In this document: positions 1 through 6,969 of the stretch, piece after piece
Layout of the letters: the number at the start of each line of letters is the position of its first letter
Numbering within the stretch: the stretch's first letter is position 1
Assembly: GCA_947631655.1 (NCBI GenBank)
Contig: CANRME010000005.1
Span: 1-25,991, forward strand
DNA: 25,991 bases
Direction: 5' to 3'
From: an uncultured Bacilli bacterium
Lineage (GTDB): Bacteria > Bacillota_I > Bacilli_A > RF39 > UBA660
Notes under the pieces: generated by a model
What the model was told of the DNA's origin: nothing
The model's database searches: none
What the model saw: the letters and a program-made list of their open reading frames with translations, nothing else
Program-made: the position numbers and the translations under genes

Positions 1-3
1 CTT

Positions 4-660
4 ATGTCTATACTTTTAGTAGAAGATAATTCTTTAATTATTAAAGGTTTAACTTACTCTTTAGAAAAAAATAATTATAAAGTATTAAGTGCTACCAATA
101 TAAAAACAGCAAATGAAATACTTAACAATAATTCCCTAGATTTAATTATTCTAGATATTAGCTTACCTGATGGGGATGGACTCTCATTCTTTAAAAAAAC
201 TATTACTAAACTAAATATTCCTACGATATTTTTAACTGCTAATGATAACGAAGACGTTATTGTAAAGTCCCTAAACTTAGGAGCCGAAGACTATCTAACA
301 AAACCTTTTAGTACTAAAGAATTACTTGCCCGAATTAATAAAATATTATTACGAACTAAAAAACAAAGTATTATTAAAGTAGAAAACATTTCTTTTGATA
401 TTGATAAAATGGTCGTTAAAAGAAATAATGAAGTAATTGATCTAACCCCTTTAGAAATAAAGCTATTATATCTTTTATTTTCTAATCTAAATAAAGTAGT
501 AACTCGTAATACTATATTAGATACTATTTGGGAGATAACAGGAAATTATGTCGATGACCATACTATCACTGTCTATTTTAAAAGAATTAGAGAAAAACTA
601 GAAACTAATATTATTACTACTATTAAAGGCATAGGTTACCGTATCGATTATGAAAAATAA
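4..660 (+). CDS. OmpR/VanR-type response regulator
   Basis: DNA-binding response regulator of 218 aa, the usual OmpR-family length. The receiver domain (about 1-112) has the acidic pair E7/D8, the phospho-acceptor D51 in ILDISLPDGDG, T78 and K100 (LTKPF). The C-terminal winged helix (about 125-218) ends with the family pattern DDHTITVYFKRIREKLE and GIGYRI. The start at position 4 fits because ILLVEDN normally lies at the extreme N terminus; its ribosome site is outside the window. The gene overlaps the downstream kinase by 11 bases, so the two are translationally coupled. The VanR-like assignment rests on the motif style and on the VanZ genes downstream; targets are inferred, probably its own operon. 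Confidence 0.95.
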   Translation: MSILLVEDNSLIIKGLTYSLEKNNYKVLSATNIKTANEILNNNSLDLIILDISLPDGDGLSFFKKTITKLNIPTIFLTANDNEDVIVKSLNLGAEDYLTKPFSTKELLARINKILLRTKKQSIIKVENISFDIDKMVVKRNNEVIDLTPLEIKLLYLLFSNLNKVVTRNTILDTIWEITGNYVDDHTITVYFKRIREKLETNIITTIKGIGYRIDYEK

Positions 661-1858
661 AGTACAATATAAAAAGTATTTAATTAAAACTCTTATTATA
701 ACTATTCTTTTTCTTATTACTTTCTTTATCTTAAATACTTTAATCTATAAAATTTATACCTATAACAATAATCTTGCTCTAAATACTATAATTACCAAAG
801 TTAAAGAAGAATACCCCAATATCACTGACAATGAAATTATGGAAATATTAAATGCTAAAGATTATGATAAAAACCTGTTAAATGCATATAATCTTAATTT
901 AAATAATAATTATATTCTCCAAAACAATGCTATTTATAAGTATCTAATTATTACTAATACTATTCTTCTCTTAATTTATATTCTTACTATTTATTTCCTA
1001 TTTTCGAAATATAATCATAAAAAAGACTTAAATATTCTAGAAATTACTAATTATTTAAAAGAAATAAATCGTCATAATTATACTTTAGATATTAAAACTT
1101 TAAGTGAAGATGAACTATCTATCTTAAAAAATGAATTATATAAAACTACGGTTACTTTAAAAGAAGTAGCGGATATCGCTTCTAACGATAAACAAAATTT
1201 AAAAGATTCCTTAGAAGATATATCCCATCAATTGAAGACTCCTCTTACTTCTATTTTAGTTATGTTAGATAATCTAATTGATAATGAAGATATGGAGAAA
1301 ACTACTAAAGAAGAATTTTTACATAACATTAAACAAGAAATTAATAATATTAGTTATTTAGTAAATACTTTACTTAAATTATCCAAGTTTGATGCTAATA
1401 CAATTACTTTACAAAAAGAGCAAATTAAAATGTCAAAAATTGTCAAAAGTGTTTTACAAAATACTAACGTTTTAAGTGAACTAAAAAATATTAAAATTAT
1501 TGTAAAATGTCCCGAAGATACCTATATAAACGGCGATTTACACTGGGAAGTAGAAGCCCTTACTAACATCCTTAAAAATGCTTTAGAACACTCTTATAAT
1601 GATAGTACTATTACTATTGAAATTTCTAAGAATAATGTTTATACTTTAATTACCATAAAAGATAATGGTATCGGTATTGCTAAAGAAGATTTACCCCATA
1701 TCTTTGAAAGATTTTATAAAGGTAAAAACTCTAGTGATGATAGTATAGGTATCGGACTTGCTTTAGCTAAAACAATTATTTTAAAAGATAATGGTAATAT
1801 TTCGGTTACATCTAATAAAAAAGGAACTACTTTTACTATTAAATATTTTAATATCTAA
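650..1858 (+). CDS. VanS-like sensor histidine kinase
   Basis: Membrane sensor kinase of 402 aa. Two hydrophobic segments (about 12-35 and 98-118) flank a short extracytoplasmic sensor of about 60 residues. HisKA follows with phospho-accepting H193 in DISHQLKTPLTSI, then HATPase_c with the N box (N306 to N310), the G1 box DNGIGI (338-343) and the G2 box GIGLAL (367-372). No HAMP domain is obvious between the second membrane segment and H193. It overlaps the response regulator gene, which fixes the cognate pair. The ISHQLKTPLTS box and the linked VanZ genes resemble VanS-type cell-envelope sensors; the ligand cannot be told from sequence. Confidence 0.94.
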   Translation: MKNKVQYKKYLIKTLIITILFLITFFILNTLIYKIYTYNNNLALNTIITKVKEEYPNITDNEIMEILNAKDYDKNLLNAYNLNLNNNYILQNNAIYKYLIITNTILLLIYILTIYFLFSKYNHKKDLNILEITNYLKEINRHNYTLDIKTLSEDELSILKNELYKTTVTLKEVADIASNDKQNLKDSLEDISHQLKTPLTSILVMLDNLIDNEDMEKTTKEEFLHNIKQEINNISYLVNTLLKLSKFDANTITLQKEQIKMSKIVKSVLQNTNVLSELKNIKIIVKCPEDTYINGDLHWEVEALTNILKNALEHSYNDSTITIEISKNNVYTLITIKDNGIGIAKEDLPHIFERFYKGKNSSDDSIGIGLALAKTIILKDNGNISVTSNKKGTTFTIKYFNI

Positions 1859-1870
1859 GGAGAATTCAAT

Positions 1871-2566
1871 ATGAAAATAATAAAATATCTAACTCCCATA
1901 ATAAGTATTTTAATTATAATTAATTTATTTATTCTTTATTATATTAAACCTTATCGCCCCATCGGCGTATTCTTATTTTTTATTCTTTTAATAACTACTT
2001 TAACTTTTTTTAAAGGAATATTCTGTAACAAGAAAAAAACTTATCAAAACAATCTTAATATTTATTTACTTATTTACTCTATTTTAATTATCTTTGTTAC
2101 TTTAATCTACCACAGAAACCTTAACAATTCCTTTACCTTTCATATTATACCCGGACACGTAATAACTAAGTTTTTAAGTAATGACCCTAAAGTTACCTTA
2201 TTTACTTTAATCTATAACTATTTAGGCAATTTAATCTTACTTATTCCACTTACGATTTTACTTGCTTTAAAAAACAAAAAATATGCTAATCTTAAAAAGA
2301 TGTTTATAATTTTGTTATTTACTACTTTAGTTATTGAATTAATCCAAGGTTTTACTGGTTTAGGAGAATTTGATATCGACGATATTATCTTTAATGTTTT
2401 AGGAGGAATGCTTACTTTATTCTTTATTTTAAAATACAAATTACTTCCTAAAATTAGAAAATTCTTTAATACTAATTTTCAATTAAGAAAAGAAACTACT
2501 GCCTTACTTTATATCTTTAATATCATAATCATTATCATTTACAATTATTTAACCTTTACTATATAA
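1871..2566 (+). CDS. VanZ-family membrane protein (first copy)
   Basis: Polytopic membrane protein of 231 aa with about six hydrophobic helices. VanZ signatures are present: the LGNLILLIPLTILL helix, then ELIQGFTGLGEFDIDDIIFNVLGG near residue 155, matching the family pattern E-x2-Q followed by D-x-DD-x3-N-x2-G. The RBS AAGGAG at 1857-1862 overlaps the kinase stop codon, placing it in the same operon. VanZ proteins are known for low-level teicoplanin resistance in Tn1546 and occur widely in Bacillota as envelope proteins of unclear biochemistry. No vanHAX ligase genes are nearby, so glycopeptide resistance is not implied. Confidence 0.85.
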   Translation: MKIIKYLTPIISILIIINLFILYYIKPYRPIGVFLFFILLITTLTFFKGIFCNKKKTYQNNLNIYLLIYSILIIFVTLIYHRNLNNSFTFHIIPGHVITKFLSNDPKVTLFTLIYNYLGNLILLIPLTILLALKNKKYANLKKMFIILLFTTLVIELIQGFTGLGEFDIDDIIFNVLGGMLTLFFILKYKLLPKIRKFFNTNFQLRKETTALLYIFNIIIIIIYNYLTFTI

Positions 2567-2582
2567 TAAATATGGTGATATT

Positions 2583-3380
2583 ATGCTTCATATTTTATAT
2601 ATAGTATTTTTATTTGGTTTTATTTTACTTTACTTACTATATCATGTTTATCATAAAACTCTAAAAAAAGATATACTAACCATCATTAAAAATATTATTG
2701 TTATTACTACTCTTTTATCTATAATATATATTTTACTTAATCATTATGGTTGGTTATATTTTAATTTAAATCGTGAAAATACTATTACCATCTTTATATC
2801 TTTAACTTTACTTATTTATAGTTATGGTTTAATTATTAATAAAGAAAAAACTTATAAACATAATATTAATTTATATTTAATTTTATTCATTCTTCTTTTA
2901 ATAAGTATCACTTTCTTTATCTATCGCACTGACTTTTCTTTTAACTTCCAAAATTTAGAAAATATTTTATTCTATTTAGAAAATTATCATCCTTTTACTC
3001 ATATTACACCATATTTATTTATAAGTAATTTAGTTATGCTAATGCCTCTATCTTTACTCCTCATGTTAAAGAATCAAAAGCATGAAAAAATATGGCGGCA
3101 AATTCTCGTTATATTACCTACTATTTTATTAATAGAAATTATAGAAGAAATATCTGGTAATGGTTCTTTTGATTTTGATGATATAATCCTAAATTTTAGT
3201 GGAGCTTTAATATTTGCTATCATTCTTGCTAAAACTAAACTAATTAATTATATTAAAAAAATATTTTATAGTGATTTAAAAATATCTAAATTTATTAAAT
3301 ACCCTATTTACACTATTTCCTCCCTAATTCCCGTTTTATTTGTCATTAGTACCATTATAAAATGTTTAAATCATTTCTAG
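2583..3380 (+). CDS. VanZ-family membrane protein (second copy)
   Basis: Membrane protein of 265 aa, paralogous to the preceding gene and separated from it by 16 bases. It keeps the VanZ-type helix (ISNLVMLMPLSLLLML) and the signature GSFDFDDIILNFSGA. The usual E-x2-Q pair reads E-x2-E here (IEIIEEISG), a possible functional difference. A GGTGAT ribosome site lies at about 2574-2579. The extra length is N-terminal, adding one or two membrane helices. It completes a regulator-kinase-VanZ-VanZ unit, and the next gene has its own promoter-like element. Confidence 0.78.
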   Translation: MLHILYIVFLFGFILLYLLYHVYHKTLKKDILTIIKNIIVITTLLSIIYILLNHYGWLYFNLNRENTITIFISLTLLIYSYGLIINKEKTYKHNINLYLILFILLLISITFFIYRTDFSFNFQNLENILFYLENYHPFTHITPYLFISNLVMLMPLSLLLMLKNQKHEKIWRQILVILPTILLIEIIEEISGNGSFDFDDIILNFSGALIFAIILAKTKLINYIKKIFYSDLKISKFIKYPIYTISSLIPVLFVISTIIKCLNHF

Positions 3381-3383
3381 TTA

Positions 3384-3392
3384 TGCTATACT
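3384..3392 (+). promoter_or_regulatory. Extended -10 promoter for the bile salt hydrolase gene
   Basis: TGCTATACT (TG-n-TATACT) is an extended -10 element lying just after the second VanZ stop codon. Only a weak -35 (TTTAAA at 3365-3370) is visible. An AGAAGGA ribosome site follows before the ATG at 3418. Confidence 0.5.
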
Positions 3393-3417
3393 ATTTATTA
3401 GAAAGAAGGAAATAAAA

Positions 3418-4398
3418 ATGTGTACTGCAATTACTTATGTAACAAAAGACCACTATTTTGGTCGTAATTTAGATTTAGAATATTCTTATCAAGAAACAGT
3501 AACGATTACCCCTCGTAACTATAAATTTACTTTTTCTAATAAGGAAAAAAAGGATAACCATTATGCTTTAATTGGTATGACTTATGTTTATGAAGATTAC
3601 CCTTTGTATTATGATGCGATAAACGAAAAAGGTTTAGGAGCTGCTGGCCTAAATTTCCCTGGCAATGCTTATTACCATGAACCAAAGAAAGAAAAAACTA
3701 ATATTGCTCCTTATGAATTTATCCCTTATATTTTAACGAACTGTTCTACGGTTAAAGAAGCAAAAGAACTACTTAAAAACGCTAATATCGTTCATATCGA
3801 TTTTAATGAACACTTACCAGCTTCTCCTCTTCACTGGATTATCGCTGATAAAGAGAACTCAATTGTTGTTGAAAGTGTTAAAGATGGTTTAAAAGTTTAT
3901 GATAACCCCGTTGGTGTTTTAACTAATAATCCAACCTTTGATATGCAATTATTTAACTTAAATAATTATATGAGTTTATCAACTAAACCTCCAGTAAATA
4001 ACTTTTCTTCCAAACTAAAACTTGATACTTATAGTAGAGGTATGGGAGCTCTAGGCCTTCCAGGGGACTTGTCTTCCGCATCCCGTTTTGTTAAATGTGC
4101 TTTCACTAAATTAAATTCCCTATCTAGTGAAGATGAAAGTGCAAGTATTAGTCAATTCTTCCATATCTTAGGTTCTGTATACCAACAACGTGGTTGTGTT
4201 TATATGGGCGAAGATAAATATGAAATAACTATTTATAGTTCTTGCTGTAACTTAGATAAAGGTATTTACTACTATACTACTTATGAAAACAGTCGTATTA
4301 CTGCTATTGATATGTATAAAGAAAACTTAGATAGTGATACGCTCGTTAATTATGAATTAACTAGTGGTCAAGATATTTTCTATCAAAATGGAGATTAA
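3418..4398 (+). CDS. bsh: Choloylglycine (bile salt) hydrolase / penicillin V acylase family
   Basis: Ntn-hydrolase of 326 aa, the standard length for this family, cleaving linear amide C-N bonds such as those in conjugated bile salts. After removal of Met1, Cys2 (MCTAITY) is the nucleophile. The active-site set matches known bile salt hydrolases with a small offset: R16 and D19 in FGRNLDLEYS, N79 in GLGAAGLNFPG, N171 in GVLTNNP and R223 in SSASRFVK. No signal peptide is present, so it is cytoplasmic. Both R16 and N79 favour bile salt over penicillin V as substrate, but this is inference. An AGAAGGA ribosome site precedes the ATG. A small ORF follows two bases after the stop. Confidence 0.92.
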   Translation: MCTAITYVTKDHYFGRNLDLEYSYQETVTITPRNYKFTFSNKEKKDNHYALIGMTYVYEDYPLYYDAINEKGLGAAGLNFPGNAYYHEPKKEKTNIAPYEFIPYILTNCSTVKEAKELLKNANIVHIDFNEHLPASPLHWIIADKENSIVVESVKDGLKVYDNPVGVLTNNPTFDMQLFNLNNYMSLSTKPPVNNFSSKLKLDTYSRGMGALGLPGDLSSASRFVKCAFTKLNSLSSEDESASISQFFHILGSVYQQRGCVYMGEDKYEITIYSSCCNLDKGIYYYTTYENSRITAIDMYKENLDSDTLVNYELTSGQDIFYQNGD

Positions 4399-4400
4399 TA

Positions 4401-4613
4401 ATGGGTATAATAAATACAAATAAAAATAAATCAGTAAAAGAACCAATAAATACTGGCTTTTGTTCTCCCTCTACTGGAGCAAAAAGTCCTTTACCAGAGA
4501 AACATTTTTCTAGTTCGGTAAGCAGCCATGATTTAGTTTTCCATGTTTTTGGAAATAATCCTGAAAAACAAAAATCTAATGTTCTAAAATTAAATAGAAC
4601 ACTCACTAAATAA
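4401..4613 (+). CDS. Small hypothetical protein downstream of bile salt hydrolase
   Basis: A 70-aa ORF begins two bases after the hydrolase stop codon, and GGAG at 4390-4393 could serve as its ribosome site, so translational coupling is plausible. The protein is basic and rich in Ser, Thr, Lys and Asn with no membrane segment or motif that I recognise. An 81-codon ORF is open on the opposite strand over the same bases, so coding potential is ambiguous. Placement before the terminator at 4618 and after an RBS favours the plus strand. Confidence 0.4.
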   Translation: MGIINTNKNKSVKEPINTGFCSPSTGAKSPLPEKHFSSSVSSHDLVFHVFGNNPEKQKSNVLKLNRTLTK

Positions 4614-4617
4614 ACTA

Positions 4618-4648
4618 AAAATCTTTCCTAAAAAAGAAAGATTTTTTT
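4618..4648. terminator. Bidirectional Rho-independent terminator
   Basis: AAAATCTTTC (4618-4627) pairs with GAAAGATTTT (4636-4645) around an 8-base loop, followed by a T run. It lies between convergent genes and would end the hydrolase transcript on the plus strand. On the minus strand its U tract is weaker. Confidence 0.85.
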
Positions 4649-4651
4649 AAT

Positions 4652-5563
4652 TTATTCTATATCAGTTCTAGTACAACTCCCGCCATTACTTATCATGTAT
4701 CTTTCAGTTTTACTAAATACTTCGGTTGCAGTCTCGCCCGTAAACCAGACACTATCATAATCGCCATAAATTGAGTAAATATGTCTTATTAACTCACTCG
4801 GTAAAGAATAATCTTCAACGCTATCAACTATTTGGTCACTCACCTTATAATAAGTTAAAGAATACTCATAATCTTTACCATCTAAGTTACAATTTATTTT
4901 GGTCGTTTTTAAGTCCTCGGTAAACATTAAATTAGCATTTTGAATTATATCTTCTAAATCTTCTTCACTAGCATTTTTAATCTTATCTAAATCTTCGGTT
5001 GTATAATAAACTCTTACCTTAACTTTAGGGTCAATCATCTTATAATCTAAATTATTAATAATTGTTCCGATTCGTGCTTCTTCTTTTCTTTCTAAATATT
5101 CTCTTAAAGTACTCTTTAAATGGACAAATATTAAATTAGTATTAACTCCATCATATGTAGTATTAATTCTAACACCTTCTACAATTCCCGAAATATTTGA
5201 CTCAAAAGTAAACTCTCGACCTTTATTATTACTATATACTTCTATACTCATTTTATCATTATATTCCATTACTTTACTTCTTCCAAGTACACACCCAAAA
5301 GATGCTACAACTAAAACTATTATTAAAGTAATTATCACACTATTTCTTAAAATTTTTAAATAAATCTTTTTATTAAAATTCTTAAAAATTTTCTTTTCTT
5401 TCTTACTACTTGTTTTAACATTATACTTTAAGCCTTCTAAATAATTTTGACATTCCTTACAAGTACGCAAATGTTCTTCGACTAAAGCATTAGATTCTTT
5501 CGAACATACTTTATCTAAATATAGCGGTAATAAGTCTTTAACAATTTCACAATTCTTTTTCAT
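4652..5563 (-). CDS. Anti-sigma factor with N-terminal zinc finger (zf-HC2)
   Basis: Membrane anti-sigma factor of 303 aa. The N terminus carries the zinc-binding anti-sigma motif H31-x3-C35-x2-C38, with C5 as the likely fourth ligand. A single transmembrane segment (about 73-94) separates it from an extracytoplasmic domain of about 200 residues that I do not recognise. The start overlaps the upstream sigma gene by 17 bases and is preceded by AAAGGAG at 5571-5577, giving coupled synthesis. By family logic it holds the ECF sigma factor at the membrane until an envelope signal triggers release; the signal is unknown. Two Cys late in the extracytoplasmic domain region (one in GGSC) might be redox active, which is only inference. 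Confidence 0.86.
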   Translation of the reverse strand: MKKNCEIVKDLLPLYLDKVCSKESNALVEEHLRTCKECQNYLEGLKYNVKTSSKKEKKIFKNFNKKIYLKILRNSVIITLIIVLVVASFGCVLGRSKVMEYNDKMSIEVYSNNKGREFTFESNISGIVEGVRINTTYDGVNTNLIFVHLKSTLREYLERKEEARIGTIINNLDYKMIDPKVKVRVYYTTEDLDKIKNASEEDLEDIIQNANLMFTEDLKTTKINCNLDGKDYEYSLTYYKVSDQIVDSVEDYSLPSELIRHIYSIYGDYDSVWFTGETATEVFSKTERYMISNGGSCTRTDIE

Positions 5564-6032
5564 TTAAACTCTCCTTTATTTTTAACTTTGAACGATAATA
5601 TGTAACTCTAGCCCAACTCTCTGTTTTCGAAAATATGGAACCAATTTGTTTAAAAGATAAATCCCCATAAATTCTTAAAGTAAATACTTCTTTATATGGT
5701 TCTTCTAACTTATGAACTACTTTTAATATTTCTTCATTAGTTTCACTATCAATTATCCTATTAATCATTTCTTTTTCATTATCTGGTGTATTATCTAATA
5801 ATTCTTCAAATCTTTTATCTTTTTTATAAGTACTATAATAAGTATTCTTAGCAATATTACATAACCAAGTTAACATTTTATATTCCGGATTATATTTATT
5901 AATATTTTTTAAAGCTTTATAAAATGTTTCTTGCGTTATTTCTTCTGCAATACTTACATTCTTACTTAAAGATAAAATATAACGATATATACTTTGATAA
6001 TATTTGTCATAAACTTCTTCAAACTGTTCCAT
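5547..6032 (-). CDS. ECF-type RNA polymerase sigma factor
   Basis: Sigma-70 family ECF factor of 161 aa. Region 2 covers about 5-75 (YDKYYQSIYRYIL and EEITQETFYKAL) and region 4 about 103-155 (LEEPYKEVFTLRIYGDLSFKQI, then a helix-turn-helix ending in VTYYRSKLKIK). GAGG at 6039-6042 (minus strand) is the ribosome site. The zinc-finger anti-sigma gene overlaps its 3' end. Regulation is probably autogenous through the upstream TGTAAC elements, described separately. Confidence 0.93.
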   Translation of the reverse strand: MEQFEEVYDKYYQSIYRYILSLSKNVSIAEEITQETFYKALKNINKYNPEYKMLTWLCNIAKNTYYSTYKKDKRFEELLDNTPDNEKEMINRIIDSETNEEILKVVHKLEEPYKEVFTLRIYGDLSFKQIGSIFSKTESWARVTYYRSKLKIKESLNEKEL

Positions 6033-6050
6033 ATTAAACCTCGTTCACTA

Positions 6051-6110
6051 ATTATACTTATAATAATTAATTTCGTTACAAAAATAATTGATTTTTTTAA
6101 TTTTGTTACA
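6051..6110 (-). promoter_or_regulatory. Candidate sigma-operon promoter with paired TGTAAC boxes
   Basis: On the minus strand two TGTAAC boxes (6105-6110 and 6075-6080) stand exactly 30 bp apart, each followed by a similar AAATT context. The proximal box is 18 bases from TATAAT (6051-6056). TGTAAC resembles the AAC-containing -35 of ECF promoters, suggesting autoregulation. The implied start site would be close to the GAGG ribosome site, so the exact promoter is uncertain. Confidence 0.35.
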
Positions 6111-6116
6111 TATAAT
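6088..6116 (+). promoter_or_regulatory. Sigma-A type promoter for candidate structured RNA
   Basis: TTGATT (6088-6093), a 17-base spacer and TATAAT (6111-6116) form a good housekeeping promoter on the plus strand. The expected start at about 6122-6124 lies just before the foldable element at 6129-6205. It overlaps the distal TGTAAC box of the divergent sigma gene, so the two transcription units could influence each other. Confidence 0.6.
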
Positions 6117-6122
6117 AAAATT

Positions 6123-6272
6123 ATCTTAGGATTTTACCTGAGAGTTACGTAGGCTTTTTATACGCCGACCCACTTTAGAGAGGTTATTTTTTTGAAATAA
6201 AATCCCTGCTACAATTAAACTATTATAGCATAAATACTTAAGAAAAAAATTACTCCACAGCGTAATTTTTTT
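6123..6272 (+). ncRNA. Candidate structured RNA or leader (unknown class)
   Basis: Between a plus-strand promoter and a perfect terminator there is a foldable element without an ORF. My hand fold: P1 GGATTTTA (6129-6136) with TAAAATCC (6198-6205); P2 CCT/AGG (6137-6139/6181-6183); P3 6141-6145/6172-6176 including a G-U pair that works only in the plus-strand RNA; P4 6149-6154/6164-6169 with one mismatch and a 9-base loop; and a 14-base U-rich bulge at 6184-6197. It may be a free-standing RNA of about 150 nt, or the leader of the TasA-like gene at 6380 with an attenuator. On the minus strand an extended -10 (TGCTATAAT, 6222-6230) could instead transcribe it as leader of the sigma operon. I could not assign it to a known riboswitch class. 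Confidence 0.42.
6243..6272. terminator. Perfect 11-bp terminator hairpin
   Basis: AAAAAAATTAC (6243-6253) pairs perfectly with GTAATTTTTTT (6262-6272) around the loop TCCACAGC. The terminal A/T tracts make it able to act on either strand. On the plus strand it ends the RNA starting near 6123. Confidence 0.8.
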
Positions 6273-6379
6273 AAATTAACAATTTTTAATTTACCAACAT
6301 ACTATATTGTAAGGATAGCAGTAATCCGAAATAAATATTTCCCTAACTAAAATAGTGTAAGCTAAAAAGGGGGAATAAT

Positions 6380-6883
6380 ATGAAATATAAACGAATTATT
6401 ATATTAATTCTTATTTTAAGTGTATTTTTAATACCAACTTGTTATGCTATTTTAAAAACTGATATTATTGTAGGTGGTTCTGCTAAAATTACTGGTAATT
6501 GGGATGTTAAAATAACTGATATAAAACTAACTAGCATTTGTAATGGTTGTACTGCTACTGATCCTAAATTTTCTAGTACACGCAGTTCTTTTGATGTTAG
6601 TTTATTAAAACCAGGGGATTCTGTAACTTATGAAATAACTATTGAAAATACTGGTAATATTGATGCCGTATTTGACAAAATAGATATTAAAACCGAAGGA
6701 AATCCCGAAGACCAAATCTTACAAATAACTACATCACCAGCTACCCCAGTCCTAGCAGCTAATTCTTCATGGCTTATTTATCTAACTATTCATTATGATG
6801 AAAATGCAACCAATATACCAGATGTTAGTACCATTAACTTTACTTGTGATATAAGATACATTCAAAAAATAGATAATCCTTAA
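6380..6883 (+). CDS. Small secreted TasA-like protein
   Basis: Secreted protein of 167 aa. Residues 1-23 form a signal peptide (basic start, hydrophobic core, likely cleavage near CYA-I). The mature part starts with ILKTDIIVGGSAKITGNWDVKITDI, a pattern familiar from TasA/camelysin-type beta-sandwich proteins of Bacillota. It continues with a surface-protein beta-sandwich segment, SLLKPGDSVTYEITIENTGN. Two Cys (CNGC) could form a loop. AGGGGGAA at 6367-6374 is a strong ribosome site. A TATATT -10 at 6303-6308 is possible. It resembles the N-terminal parts of the large proteins at 9634 and 11100 and may be a matrix or fibre subunit; that role is inferred. Confidence 0.8.
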   Translation: MKYKRIIILILILSVFLIPTCYAILKTDIIVGGSAKITGNWDVKITDIKLTSICNGCTATDPKFSSTRSSFDVSLLKPGDSVTYEITIENTGNIDAVFDKIDIKTEGNPEDQILQITTSPATPVLAANSSWLIYLTIHYDENATNIPDVSTINFTCDIRYIQKIDNP

Positions 6884-6943
6884 TTTTTCTAAATTATTCA
6901 TATTAAAAATTTGTTTACACTATTCTTCTGCTATCCTTTTTTG

Positions 6944-6952
6944 TGGTATAAT
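6944..6952 (+). promoter_or_regulatory. Extended -10 promoter for the DUF1287 gene
   Basis: TGGTATAAT (TG-n-TATAAT) sits 18 bases before the ATG at 6970, with the AAGGAG ribosome site at 6959-6964 between them. No good -35 is visible at the expected spacing. The short leader suggests the start site lies very near the ribosome site. Confidence 0.5.
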
Positions 6953-6969
6953 AAACTTAAGGAGAACTT

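Noticed and set aside
2218..2439. Minus-strand 73-codon ORF
   Set aside because: Lies entirely within the first VanZ gene, has no ribosome site and mirrors its hydrophobic codons.
4361..4606. Minus-strand 81-codon ORF
   Set aside because: It overlaps the end of the bile salt hydrolase gene and lies behind the shared terminator with no promoter of its own; the plus-strand ORF has a better ribosome site.
6123..6272. 6S RNA, SRP RNA or tmRNA
   Set aside because: Conserved SRP and tmRNA motifs are absent, and the fold is a short multi-bulge hairpin, not the long rod with central bubble expected for 6S RNA.
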